A stretch of DNA of 64,000 nucleotides from Pseudomonadota bacterium (lineage in GTDB: Bacteria > Pseudomonadota > Gammaproteobacteria > Steroidobacterales > Steroidobacteraceae). Where the stretch lies: assembly GCA_021792755.1 (NCBI GenBank), contig JAJYUA010000003.1:62001-126000 (forward strand), in the 5' to 3' direction. Within the stretch, counting starts at the first letter, position 1. Every line of letters starts with the position of its first letter. A program made the translations under genes and the position numbers. Positions 17,080 through 25,382 of this stretch are shown here, piece after piece. The notes under the pieces were generated by a model, which was not told the origin of the DNA, made no database searches, and saw only the letters and a list, made by a program, of their open reading frames with translations.

Positions 17080-17892
17080 TCATTGAGGTGAGCGATAGGC
17101 AACCAACGAAGTGCCCTCGATGTGCATGAGGGGCAGCGTCGTTCCCAGTGCATTGAGCGCATCGAACACGCCGCCGGAGCGGTGTGCGCCACGATAGTCG
17201 TGCCATAGAATGACGCCGCCCGGCTTGAGCATCTGCAGCGCCTTTTCGGAATCGCTTTCGACATAGGAGCGGGCATGCGAGCCGTCGACGAAGATGAGAT
17301 CGAATTGTCCTTTGAACGGGTGGTGGTCAAAGGCTTTGCTGTCGCCGTATAGCTGCACGATCTTGCGCTCGACGTCGGTGCCGCTGTACACGAATGTCTG
17401 GAAGGAGGATTCGTGCAATGCGTCGGCCTGATCATCGGGATTGTCGTCTGCATCGCCGCGATACGTGTCCAGTTGGTCCGGATGCAGCGTGATGGTGTGC
17501 ACCCTGGCGCTCGGGGACGAGTTTCGTGCCCAGAGATATGTGGTACGGCCTGTGCAGGTGCCGAATTCGAACATGTTGAGCGCCTGTCGGGAGAGTACCG
17601 CGAGAATCCAGGACTCGTAGTCTGACGGCGCACCCACGACGGGTGTCTGCCCAATGCTGATAAACGCGACTTCCGTGGCAGTAGTATGTCCCAGCCTTGG
17701 GTTTGGCGTCGCGAATACCGGATCGAGGGCGTCTACGGGCACGCGGCGCAGCAACCATGGTTTTCCCCGACCTTCCTCACGCTTGGCCCGCCGATGGGCG
17801 TTCCAGTGACGCGATACCACCCGGATGGCGACTCCCTCCAATAAGATGACGAGCAGCAAAAGCCATTCGAGCAAAGAGAGATGGAGGGCCAT
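17080..17892 (-). CDS. Membrane-anchored class I SAM-dependent methyltransferase
   Basis: 270 residues. An N-terminal hydrophobic segment (LSLLEWLLLLVILLEGVAIRVV, residues 5-26) followed by basic residues suggests a cytoplasmic-membrane anchor. The SAM-binding motif is EFGTCTGRTTYLW and the block DLIFVDGSHARSYVESD followed by KPGGVILWHDY is typical of Methyltransf_24 proteins, often found in polysaccharide or glycan loci. The substrate is unknown. ATG at 17892 preceded by GAGG. Composition is clearly AT-richer than the neighbours and long gene-less gaps flank it on both sides, so horizontal acquisition is likely. Confidence 0.82.
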   Translation of the reverse strand: MALHLSLLEWLLLLVILLEGVAIRVVSRHWNAHRRAKREEGRGKPWLLRRVPVDALDPVFATPNPRLGHTTATEVAFISIGQTPVVGAPSDYESWILAVLSRQALNMFEFGTCTGRTTYLWARNSSPSARVHTITLHPDQLDTYRGDADDNPDDQADALHESSFQTFVYSGTDVERKIVQLYGDSKAFDHHPFKGQFDLIFVDGSHARSYVESDSEKALQMLKPGGVILWHDYRGAHRSGGVFDALNALGTTLPLMHIEGTSLVAYRSPQ

Positions 17893-18531
17893 CCACTATC
17901 CTCGGCAAGTTGAAGTGGCGCGGAATTGTCTCATGGACCGCCGGTTTCGAGACTATTCGAGAGGTCAAAGAAATCCGCGGTTTGCGCGTCCGGTAACTGT
18001 GTCCCACACAGTCGAGCCGGGTTTGCTCTGCTCGCGTTTCGCGCGTGCGATGTGCTCGGTGCTCCGGGGCGATCAAGCGTGCCATGATGGGCCCTGCCTC
18101 TTGCAGCCAAGCCCGGCTGCCCGGCCGGGCACGCCTGGCGAGGGTGCGACCGGCGAGCTCGCGGCGCAGCTGCATCACCTGTGAGGCGCCAAGTCCCGCA
18201 TCCAGCACGCCGGTGGTGTGCGAATCGCTCCGGTACGCGCCCCTGCGTTCAGTCCCATCGTGCCTGTCGCGCCGAACCGGCGCATTCGTGACCTATGGGC
18301 CGATAGGCGCTGGGCAGCGAAAACGCGGGAAGTCTCGACCCGCCGTCTGAAAAAGCGCGGCGAGCAGGGCGGCGCTCGATCACCGGGGTCAGAGACTCTC
18401 AGCGGCTACGGGCACCCCGTCGCGGGCCTCGATGCCTGGCATCCCAAGCCCGAATCCATGCCGTCCTCGGGTTCTGGCGTGCGCGTGCCGATCGCCCGGC
18501 CCAGCGCTCGCCGACGGGTTCGTGGGACGGT
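17893..18531. other. Gene-less accessory stretch with inverted repeats
   Basis: About 640 bp with no recognisable gene. A perfect hairpin ACTGTGT-CCC-ACACAGT occupies 17996-18012, about 100 bp before the methyltransferase start. A 14-bp palindrome TGCCCGGCCGGGCA is at 18118-18131. Short open frames here look like chance frames in GC-rich DNA. Confidence 0.5.
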
Positions 18532-19110
18532 CTATTTTACGGCGTACCCGCGTGCTTCCAGGCACGCCGTGAGCGCCCGGCGGTAGTCACGCGCTTTATG
18601 GTCCAGCTCCCGCTGCGCCTGATACGCCTGGTCGCTTGCATCCTGCCGGGCCTGTTGGTTCGCCTGGGCATTGGCGGCATCGCCCATGCTGCCGATCATG
18701 GCGCCGGTGAGCGCCCCGAACACCGCCCCGGACCCCCGGTCCCAGGGATTGGAGATCGCCGCACCGAGCACGGCGCCCGCCACCGCCCCGAGGGCGGTAT
18801 CGGTGCCCGGCGGCGGACCCTGGACGGTCACCCGGTCGTACACCGGCACTCCCGGGGCGCTGGGGTCGAAGCCGCTCTGGTGCACCGCCCACACGGCGCA
18901 TTCGTAGCGGTCGCGACTCTGCTCTCGCCGCGACTGGTGGCGCATCGGATAGGCGTAGACCGTCGTATCGGGTCGCCGCAGGCGATACGCCACCGCAGCG
19001 GACCGCGGCGCAACGGTGGCGCAGCCCGAGAGCCCGAGGAGCGCTGCCAGAGCCGCGAGCCCCAGGGCGCCGCGCCGGCGGGAAACGCCCGATAGCCACA
19101 CACCGTTCAT
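18532..19110 (-). CDS. Glycine-zipper lipoprotein
   Basis: 192-residue predicted lipoprotein. The start at 19110 (MNGVWLSG) gives a signal peptide with basic n-region, hydrophobic core and lipobox LSGC. The mature part has the block DRYECAVWAVHQSGFDPS, seen in YMGG-type envelope proteins, and a glycine-zipper segment (TALGAVAGAVLGAAISNP ... GAVFGALTGAMIGSMGD) that could insert in or span a membrane. The C-terminal part is a charged Gln/Ala helix ending YRRALTACLEARGYAVK. Probably outer membrane or periplasmic; specific role unknown. It sits alone between kdsB and the accessory stretch. Confidence 0.8.
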   Translation of the reverse strand: MNGVWLSGVSRRRGALGLAALAALLGLSGCATVAPRSAAVAYRLRRPDTTVYAYPMRHQSRREQSRDRYECAVWAVHQSGFDPSAPGVPVYDRVTVQGPPPGTDTALGAVAGAVLGAAISNPWDRGSGAVFGALTGAMIGSMGDAANAQANQQARQDASDQAYQAQRELDHKARDYRRALTACLEARGYAVK

Positions 19111-19240
19111 GTCCGACCCACAGCCTTGCCGCGCGCAACGCGCCCTAGCATACCCGGTTGACGCGCCGCCGGACCGCAAAGTTCCGTCACCGTTGTAACA
19201 CAACTTGCGCGATCTGAAGATATCTCGAGCGCCGCGCCGC

Positions 19241-19984
19241 TCAGCCCATGAGCGCCTCGATGCGCTCGAAGTCCTGCGCCGTATTGACGTCCGGGCCGGG
19301 ACGTTCCCGGCAATCGGCCACCTGGATGATCATGCCGTGCCCCAGCGCGCGCAATTGCTCGAGCTTCTCTCGCGCCTCGAGCGCGGTCGGCTCGAGCGAG
19401 GCCAGGCGCTTCAGCGCCGCCACCCGATACGCATAGATGCCCACGTGACGGCGCGCACCCGTGAACGGCGCGCCGCCCGCCGAGGCTCCGTCGCGATCCC
19501 ACGGCACGGGCGCGCGACTGAAATAAAGCGCCCGCCCGCGCTCGTCACAGACGACCTTCACCACATTGGGATCGAGCAGCTCGGCCTGCGATTCGATGGG
19601 AGTGGCGAGCGTTGCGAGCGATGCCTCGGGGTGCGATTCCAACAGCGCGGCCACCTGGCCGATGTTGCCCGGGGGAATGAGCGGCTCGTCCCCCTGGACG
19701 TTGACGACGATATCCTCTTCCGCCCACCGCTCGAGCGCCGCGAGCTCCGCAATGCGGTCGGTGCCCGAGGCGTGGTGCCGCCCCGTCAGGCGCGCCGCGG
19801 CGCCAAAGGTCCGTGCGGCGCTCACGATGGCCGGGTCGTCCGTCGCGATCAGCACATCGGCCGCGCCCGCGGCGCTCGCCTTCTCGTACACCCACTGGAT
19901 CATGGGCTTGCCGCGCAGGGGCTTGAGCGCCTTGCCGGGCAGCCTCGTGGAGTGCGCACGGGCGGGAATGGCGATGTGAAACAA
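19241..19984 (-). CDS. kdsB: 3-deoxy-manno-octulosonate cytidylyltransferase
   Basis: Activates Kdo with CTP to CMP-Kdo for the LPS inner core. 247 residues, full length. Signature IPARAHSTRLPGKAL at the N-terminus, then ATDDPAI, VNVQGDEPLIP and HVGIYAYR. The start is a TTG at 19984 with GGAG 7 nt upstream; no ATG fits. It is the last gene of the exbB-exbD-msbA-lpxK-ycaR-kdsB block, 15 bp after ycaR. Confidence 0.95.
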   Translation of the reverse strand: MFHIAIPARAHSTRLPGKALKPLRGKPMIQWVYEKASAAGAADVLIATDDPAIVSAARTFGAAARLTGRHHASGTDRIAELAALERWAEEDIVVNVQGDEPLIPPGNIGQVAALLESHPEASLATLATPIESQAELLDPNVVKVVCDERGRALYFSRAPVPWDRDGASAGGAPFTGARRHVGIYAYRVAALKRLASLEPTALEAREKLEQLRALGHGMIIQVADCRERPGPDVNTAQDFERIEALMG

Positions 19985-19999
19985 CGGCCGGCTCCGCGC

Positions 20000-20188
20000 T
20001 CAGTGCCCGAGCAACGGATCGTCGGCGGCGAGCTGGCGGGCTTCCTCCTCCAGCATCACCGGCACCCCGTCGCGGATGGGATAGGCGAGCCGGTCCATGC
20101 GGCACACGAGCACTTCGGCCTCCCGGCGGTAAAGCAGGCTGCCCTTGCAGATGGGGCAGGCGAGTATCTCAAGCAGACGGACGTCCAC
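20000..20188 (-). CDS. ycaR: Trm112/YcaR-family small zinc-ribbon protein
   Basis: 62 residues: [20 protein letters not shown] with a CxxC pair and a further Cys in LVCRMD, then [13 protein letters not shown], the Trm112 core. Eukaryotic and archaeal Trm112 activate methyltransferases; the bacterial role is unproven. Start GTG at 20188 with CAGGAG 8 nt upstream. It overlaps the end of lpxK by 20 bp and precedes kdsB, the order found in E. coli and Pseudomonas. Confidence 0.92.
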   Translation of the reverse strand: MDVRLLEILACPICKGSLLYRREAEVLVCRMDRLAYPIRDGVPVMLEEEARQLAADDPLLGH

Positions 20189-21215
20189 GGCGCTGGCTCC
20201 TGGGGTATGACGGTGAGTCGATCTTGCGCATCACGAGCCCGATGAGCCGTTGCGCGTCGGCATCGCTGAAGCACGCCTCCACCGGCACGTACCACAGGCG
20301 CGGGTTCGCGGGCTGAGCACATTTTACGGCATCCTTTTCCGTCATGAGCACCGGGCGATCGTCGCCGAAATCGAGCTCGGCGGCGCTCAAGGGGTGATGA
20401 TCGGGAAACGGGTGCGGCACCGGCGTGAGGCCGTGCGCGGCGAGCGCGCGGAAGAAGCGCTCGGGGTGGCCGATGGCCGCAACGGCGTGCACCGGCCCCT
20501 CGAAGGACTCGAGCGGACGGGTCTGCCCCGAATCGAGCCGCCGAGGGCGCCCGGGCACCAGCGTCATCCGCATCGCCTCGCGGCACACTTCGCCGGCGCG
20601 CAGCGAGGGGTGCTCGAGCGGGCCGTTGACGACCAGTGCATCCACGGTGCGCAGCCGGGAGAGCGGCTCGCGCAGAGGGCCCGCCGGCAGCAGCCGGCCG
20701 TTGCCGAACCCGCGGCTGCCGTCGACCACCACGATCTCGCAATTTCGCTCGAGCGGCAGATGCTGCAGGCCATCGTCGGCGAGGATCACCTGCGCCCCGC
20801 GCTCGACGAGCGCCGCGGCCGCCGCCACGCGATCACGCGCGACCGCGGTGGCGCACCGGGTACGCCGGTAAAGCAGCAGCGGCTCATCGCCCAGATCACG
20901 CCAGCTCGACTGCTCTGCCGCCAGCCGCACCCCGCTCGAGGCGCGCCCATGGCCCCGCGACACCAACCCGACGCGGATCCCCCGCTGAGTGAGCTGCGTC
21001 GCGAGCCAGATGGCAAGCGGCGTCTTGCCCGTGCCGCCGACCGTCAGGTTGCCGATCACCACCACCGGGACGCCCGCGCAGCGGCTGCGCCGCCACCCTC
21101 GCCGGAACGCGAGGCGGCGTGCCGATACGGCCGCCCCATAGAGCCAGCCGAGAGGCTGCAGCGCCGGGACGCCTGCGCTGGCGTACCATCGGCGGTTCAG
21201 CCACGCCTCGATCAT
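20169..21215 (-). CDS. lpxK: Tetraacyldisaccharide 4'-kinase
   Basis: Inner-membrane kinase that phosphorylates the 4' position of the lipid A disaccharide. 348 residues. A membrane-associated N-terminus is followed by the Walker A motif [40 protein letters not shown] (Walker B region) and [12 protein letters not shown], all family hallmarks. ATG at 21215, 10 bp after the msbA stop, consistent with co-transcription. Confidence 0.95.
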   Translation of the reverse strand: MIEAWLNRRWYASAGVPALQPLGWLYGAAVSARRLAFRRGWRRSRCAGVPVVVIGNLTVGGTGKTPLAIWLATQLTQRGIRVGLVSRGHGRASSGVRLAAEQSSWRDLGDEPLLLYRRTRCATAVARDRVAAAAALVERGAQVILADDGLQHLPLERNCEIVVVDGSRGFGNGRLLPAGPLREPLSRLRTVDALVVNGPLEHPSLRAGEVCREAMRMTLVPGRPRRLDSGQTRPLESFEGPVHAVAAIGHPERFFRALAAHGLTPVPHPFPDHHPLSAAELDFGDDRPVLMTEKDAVKCAQPANPRLWYVPVEACFSDADAQRLIGLVMRKIDSPSYPRSQRRGRPSA

Positions 21216-21225
21216 CGTTGCGCCG

Positions 21226-22977
21226 TCAGTCGCTGAACTGCAGCCGATGCAGCTGCGCGTACAGGCCGCCGCGCTCGAGCAGCTGCGCGTGCGAGCCGAT
21301 CTCCGCCACCTTGCCGGCGTCGAGCACGACGATGCAATCGGCCTGCTCCACGGTCGAGAGTCTGTGGGCGATGACGAAAGTCGTGCGGTTGCGCATCAGG
21401 TTGACGAGCGCCGCCTGGATGTGCCGCTCGGCCTGCGTATCGAGCGCCGAGGTCGCCTCGTCCAGAATGAGGATGGGCGCATCCTTCAGCAGCGCCCGCG
21501 CGATGGCGATCCGCTGGCGCTGACCGCCCGAGAGCAACGTCCCGCGATCCCCGATCAGCGTGTCGAGTCCTTGCGCCATCCCGGCGGTGAATTGCAGCAC
21601 ATGGGCGGCTTCGGCGACGCGCAGAACCGCTTCCTCCGGCACCTGGCGGCCGAAAGTGATGTTGTTGCGGATGCTGTCATCGAACAGCGTGACCTCCTGA
21701 CTCACCACCGCGATCTGCCTGCGCAGGCACTTCAGGTCGTAGTCGCGCAGGTCACGCCCGTCGATGAGGATGGAGCCCGCCGTAACGTCGTAGAAGCGCG
21801 GCAGAAGGCTCACCAGAGTCGACTTGCCGCTGCCTGAGCGGCCGACGATGGCGATGTTCGAGCCTGCGGGAACCCGCAGCGAGATCTCGCGCAGCGCGGC
21901 GTCCCCCCCCCGCGGGTAGGAGAACCCGACGGCGCGATACTCGACGTCTCCGCGCACGCGCTCGACGCTGTATGTGCCGGTGTCGGGCTCCCCCGGCTCG
22001 TCGGTGAGCTCGAACAGGCTTTGCGCGGCGGCGACGCCCTGCTGGATGGGACCGGACTGGCTCACCACCTCGCGCACCGGCTGCGAGAGGCTGGCGAGCG
22101 CGGCGAAATACCCCAGCAGCTCCCCGAGGGTCATCTCTCCCTGCACCCGGCTGCGGATCGTGAGCGCGAGCACGACCGCCGCCCCGACGGCGGTCACCAT
22201 CTGCACCGCGGGGTTGGACAGCCCGTTGGTGAGGATGAACTTCATGTTCGAGAGCCGGTTCTGCTCGTTGACCTGCTCGAACTGCCGGTCGAGGTGCGCC
22301 TGCGCCCCGTAGACCTTCACCAGGCGCTGGGACTCGAAGCTTTCCTTGGCGAGCCGGGTCACATCCTCCATCGAGTCCTGGATGCGCCGGCCATAACGGC
22401 GAAAATGGCGATTGATGACCGACACCAGCCAGATGACGAGCGGGCCCATGACGAGCAGGATCGCCGTCAGAGGCGCATTGAGCCAAATCAGATAACCGAT
22501 CAGGAAGACGATGGTGAGGCCGGCGCGCACCAGGATCACGATCGAGTAGGTGCAGGCCCGGCCGACCTGCTCGCTGTTGTAGGTCAGCCGGGACAGCAGG
22601 GAGCCGACGGCATGCCGGTCGAAGAACGCGACCGGCAGATCGAGCACGCGCCCGAAGATCTGCGAGCGAAACCGCTTGACGACGTTGCGGCCCACCAGGC
22701 CCATGAAATAGGTCTGGGTGAAGTTGCCGATGCCGCGGCCGACGAACAGCACCACCAGCGCGACCGGAATCCACAGGATCATGCGCGGATCGGGATGGGC
22801 GAGCGTGTCCCCGAGGTGCTGGGCGAGATAGGCCAGGGCGGCGGTACTGGCCGCGTACACCGTCCCGCCGAGCAGCCCCAGGGCGAACACGCCCTTGTGA
22901 GGTTTCAGATACCCGAGCAGGCGCCGGTAGGTGGCGGCGGCGCTTTGCTGCGCCGGGGGGGCCGCGTCCCGGCTCAA
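21226..22977 (-). CDS. msbA: Lipid A export ABC transporter MsbA
   Basis: Homodimeric ABC half-transporter that flips core-lipid A across the inner membrane. 583 residues, close to the 582 of E. coli. The N-terminal six-helix membrane domain includes FMGLVGRNVVKRFRSQIFGRVL. The nucleotide-binding domain has Walker A (GRSGSGKST), the Q-loop VVSQEVTLFDDSI, signature LLSGGQRQRIAIARAL and Walker B LILDEATSALD. The start is a TTG at 22977 overlapping the exbD stop as TTGA; no better start lies downstream before the conserved part. Confidence 0.95.
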   Translation of the reverse strand: MSRDAAPPAQQSAAATYRRLLGYLKPHKGVFALGLLGGTVYAASTAALAYLAQHLGDTLAHPDPRMILWIPVALVVLFVGRGIGNFTQTYFMGLVGRNVVKRFRSQIFGRVLDLPVAFFDRHAVGSLLSRLTYNSEQVGRACTYSIVILVRAGLTIVFLIGYLIWLNAPLTAILLVMGPLVIWLVSVINRHFRRYGRRIQDSMEDVTRLAKESFESQRLVKVYGAQAHLDRQFEQVNEQNRLSNMKFILTNGLSNPAVQMVTAVGAAVVLALTIRSRVQGEMTLGELLGYFAALASLSQPVREVVSQSGPIQQGVAAAQSLFELTDEPGEPDTGTYSVERVRGDVEYRAVGFSYPRGGDAALREISLRVPAGSNIAIVGRSGSGKSTLVSLLPRFYDVTAGSILIDGRDLRDYDLKCLRRQIAVVSQEVTLFDDSIRNNITFGRQVPEEAVLRVAEAAHVLQFTAGMAQGLDTLIGDRGTLLSGGQRQRIAIARALLKDAPILILDEATSALDTQAERHIQAALVNLMRNRTTFVIAHRLSTVEQADCIVVLDAGKVAEIGSHAQLLERGGLYAQLHRLQFSD

Positions 22978-23405
22978 GGCCCGCCCTCCGCGCGCGTCTT
23001 GATCGTGGCGATCTGCAGCCTCACGAACCCGAGCGCCCCGAGCACGTCCATCGCCGTGACCACGGACTGCTGGGTCGCGCGCGCATCGGCGCGGATGGTG
23101 ACGATCATGTCACGATCGGCGCCGGCCTGTCTGATCAGCGCCGAGCGCAGCGTATCGGGGCTGGAATTGATGAGCTCGCGCCCGTTGACCAGGTAATCGC
23201 CCCTCTCGGTCACGGTGACCACCAGCGGCTCGGGCTGTGAGGTCGCGCTCGGCACCGCGCTCGCGTGCGGCAGGCGCACCTGCAGCCGCCCCTCCTCCGA
23301 GAACTTGCTCGAGAGCATGAAGAACACCACCAGGAGCAGCACGACGTCGATCAGCGAGACGACGTTGATCTCCGGCTCCTCGTGGCGCCGCGGATTGAGG
23401 TTCAT
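22974..23405 (-). CDS. exbD: ExbD/TolR-family energy-transducing protein
   Basis: 143-residue inner-membrane protein with one N-terminal transmembrane helix (NVVSLIDVVLLLVVFFML), including the conserved Asp in the helix that takes part in proton use, and a periplasmic domain. The ATG at 23405 overlaps the exbB stop as ATGA. In this genomic position (before msbA/lpxK) ExbB/ExbD pairs are common in gammaproteobacteria; TonB is not in the window, so the energised partner is unknown. Confidence 0.92.
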   Translation of the reverse strand: MNLNPRRHEEPEINVVSLIDVVLLLVVFFMLSSKFSEEGRLQVRLPHASAVPSATSQPEPLVVTVTERGDYLVNGRELINSSPDTLRSALIRQAGADRDMIVTIRADARATQQSVVTAMDVLGALGFVRLQIATIKTRAEGGP

Positions 23406-24091
23406 GTCCGCACTAGGCGTGCGGCCACCGGCGCCGTGTCGGAGGTCTCGGGCGTCTCGAGGCGGGCGGGCCCGCTCTGCCCCGCGCCGGCCGCCGCCTC
23501 CAGCGCATCCGCCATGCGCAGCGCGTGCTTTTCCATCTCGACGACGAGCCGCTCGACCTTGCCGCGCAGGTACCGGTAGGCGATCAGGGACGGAATGGCC
23601 ACGCACAGGCCGGCGGCGGTGCACACCAGCGCCTCGGCGATGCCGCCGGAGAGCGCCTCGGGATTGCCCATGCCACCGGCACGGATGGCGTCGAATGAGC
23701 GGATGATGCCGGTGACGGTGCCGAGCAGTCCGAGAAGCGGCGAGACGCCCGCAATGGTGCCGAGGGTGTTGAGAAAGCGCTCGAGCTCGTACACCACGTG
23801 CCGGCCCGCATCCTCCAGGCGCTCCATCAGCATCTCGTGCGAGCGATGACGGTTGGCGAGCCCCACCGCAAGCAGCCGTCCGAGCGGCGAGTGCTGCTCG
23901 AGCGCCGCGATGACCTTATCGGTGACCTGGCCGGTCTCGATGAGATGCCAGACCTTGCGGGGCAGCTCGGCCGGCAGCACGCGCCTGTCCTGCAGCGTCC
24001 AGAGCCGCTCGCACACGATCGCCGCCGAGACGATCGAACAGAAAATGATCGGCCACATGAGCGGGCCGCCGGCCCGCACGATTTCCCACAT
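23402..24091 (-). CDS. exbB: ExbB/TolQ/MotA-family proton channel protein
   Basis: Three-helix inner-membrane partner of ExbD, 229 residues. The N-terminal helix (AGGPLMWPIIFCSIVSAAIVCE), the central GVSPLLGLLGTVTGIIRSFDAI block and the third helix region ALVCTAAGLCVAIPSLIAY are conserved family features. The start at 24091 gives the usual N-terminus MWEIVRAGGP; an upstream in-frame ATG at 24124 overlaps a possible TATGAT -10 element. First gene of the envelope operon that runs to kdsB. Confidence 0.92.
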   Translation of the reverse strand: MWEIVRAGGPLMWPIIFCSIVSAAIVCERLWTLQDRRVLPAELPRKVWHLIETGQVTDKVIAALEQHSPLGRLLAVGLANRHRSHEMLMERLEDAGRHVVYELERFLNTLGTIAGVSPLLGLLGTVTGIIRSFDAIRAGGMGNPEALSGGIAEALVCTAAGLCVAIPSLIAYRYLRGKVERLVVEMEKHALRMADALEAAAGAGQSGPARLETPETSDTAPVAARLVRT

Positions 24092-24184
24092 CAATCGACC
24101 CCATTGGTTGGCGGGGGACATCATACAGGAGGGCGGTGCGCCCCCGAAGCGCCGCCGGGGTCGCCATGATACAGTTCACGGAAC

Positions 24185-24703
24185 ATGCCACGCCGCCTGC
24201 TGAAGAAGATCCTACCCTCCCCGCAGTTCCTGGAAAACCACCGGGTGCTGCGCGTGTTCGGCGACCGGCTGATGGACCCGCGGCTGTGGGCCGTGCACCG
24301 GCGGGCGGTCGCCGGCGCCCTGGGGTGGGCGCTCGCCATCAGCTTCATCCCCCTGCCGGTGCACTCGCTGGTCGCCGGGCTGGTGGCGCTCACCTGGCGG
24401 CTCAACGTGCCGACGATCTACGCGACGATCTGGCTCGTCAACAATCCGCTCACCATGGTGCCGCTTTACTATCTTGCCTACCGGGTGGGGACGCTGCTGC
24501 TCGGCGCCCCGATGCACCCCTTCGCGTTTCAACTGAGCTTCACGTGGCTTCAATACGGCCTCGGGCCGGTGTGGCGGCCGTTTCTGGTCGGCTGCCTCAC
24601 CTGCTCCGTCGTGGCCGGGCTGATCGGCTGGGTGGGCCTGCGGCTGCTGTGGCGCTGGCAGGTCAGACGGCGCTATCGATCGCGTCACTGCGCATTGCTT
24701 TGA
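24185..24703 (+). CDS. DUF2062 membrane protein
   Basis: 172-residue membrane protein with the DUF2062 core: SFIPLPVHSLVAGLVALTWRLNVP, then TIWLVNNPLTMVPLYYLAYRVG, and a C-terminal helix (VVAGLIGWVGLRLLWRW). About three to four hydrophobic segments. The function of the family is not established. It faces away from exbB and its 3' end overlaps lolD tail-to-tail by 41 bp. In Pseudomonas a comA/rec2-type gene occupies this place between exbB and the lol genes. Confidence 0.85.
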   Translation: MPRRLLKKILPSPQFLENHRVLRVFGDRLMDPRLWAVHRRAVAGALGWALAISFIPLPVHSLVAGLVALTWRLNVPTIYATIWLVNNPLTMVPLYYLAYRVGTLLLGAPMHPFAFQLSFTWLQYGLGPVWRPFLVGCLTCSVVAGLIGWVGLRLLWRWQVRRRYRSRHCALL

Positions 24704-25382
24704 CACGCTCCGCCAGCCTGCCCTCGAGAAGCTCGTAGGTCCGCTCCATCCGCGCCGCGAGACGCGGGTCGTGGGTCACGACGACCAGGCTCGTGCCCCG
24801 CTCCCGATTGAGCTCGAGCATCAACTCGAACACCTGCTCGGCATTGGCCCCGTCGAGGTTGCCGGTCGGCTCATCGGCGAGGACGATCTTCGGGTGCGTG
24901 ACCAGGGCGCGCGCCACCGCCGCGCGCTGGCGCTCCCCGCCCGAGAGCTGATGGGGCCGGTGAGCGAGCCGCCCCGCCAGTCCGACGCGCCCGAGCAGCT
25001 CGCGCGCCCGCTCGCGAGCCTCGGCCACCCTCATGCGACGCACCAGCAGCGGCATGGCGACATTCTCGAGCGCCGAGAACTCCGGCAGCAGGTGATGGAA
25101 CTGGTAGACGAAGCCGAGCGTGTGGTTGCGCAGCTCGCCCCTTTGCCTCTCGGTGAGCGCGTGTATGTCGCGCCCATCGATCATGACCTGGCCGCTGCTC
25201 GGACGGTCGAGGCCGCCGAGAATCTGCAGCAGCGTCGTCTTGCCGGACCCGGACGCCCCGACGATCGAGAGCCGCTCGCCCGCGCCGATCCTGAGCTCCA
25301 CGCCTCGAAGCACCTCGAGCGTCACGGGGCCTTGCTCGAAGCTCTTGCCGACCCCGCGCGCCTCGAGCACCACGTTACTCAT
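24663..25382 (-). CDS. lolD: Lipoprotein-releasing ABC transporter ATPase LolD
   Basis: ATPase powering release of outer-membrane lipoproteins from the inner membrane to LolA. 239 residues from the ATG at 25382. Walker A GASGSGKTT, signature LSGGERQRAAVARAL, Walker B IVLADEPTGNLD, and the Q-loop LGFVYQFHHLLPEFSALENVAMPLL, where the FHHLLPEF spelling is diagnostic of LolD. It overlaps the preceding lolC/E gene by 8 bp. Confidence 0.95.
   Translation of the reverse strand: MSNVVLEARGVGKSFEQGPVTLEVLRGVELRIGAGERLSIVGASGSGKTTLLQILGGLDRPSSGQVMIDGRDIHALTERQRGELRNHTLGFVYQFHHLLPEFSALENVAMPLLVRRMRVAEARERARELLGRVGLAGRLAHRPHQLSGGERQRAAVARALVTHPKIVLADEPTGNLDGANAEQVFELMLELNRERGTSLVVVTHDPRLAARMERTYELLEGRLAERVKAMRSDAIDSAV

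Noticed and set aside
16545-17091. Open frames on both strands in the gap after the phosphatase gene
   Set aside because: Neither shows a recognisable motif, ribosome-binding site or coding composition.
17997-18011. CTGT...ACAG dyad as a LexA box
   Set aside because: The arms are separated by 7 bp, not 8, the centre is GC-rich, and the nearby gene has no SOS link.
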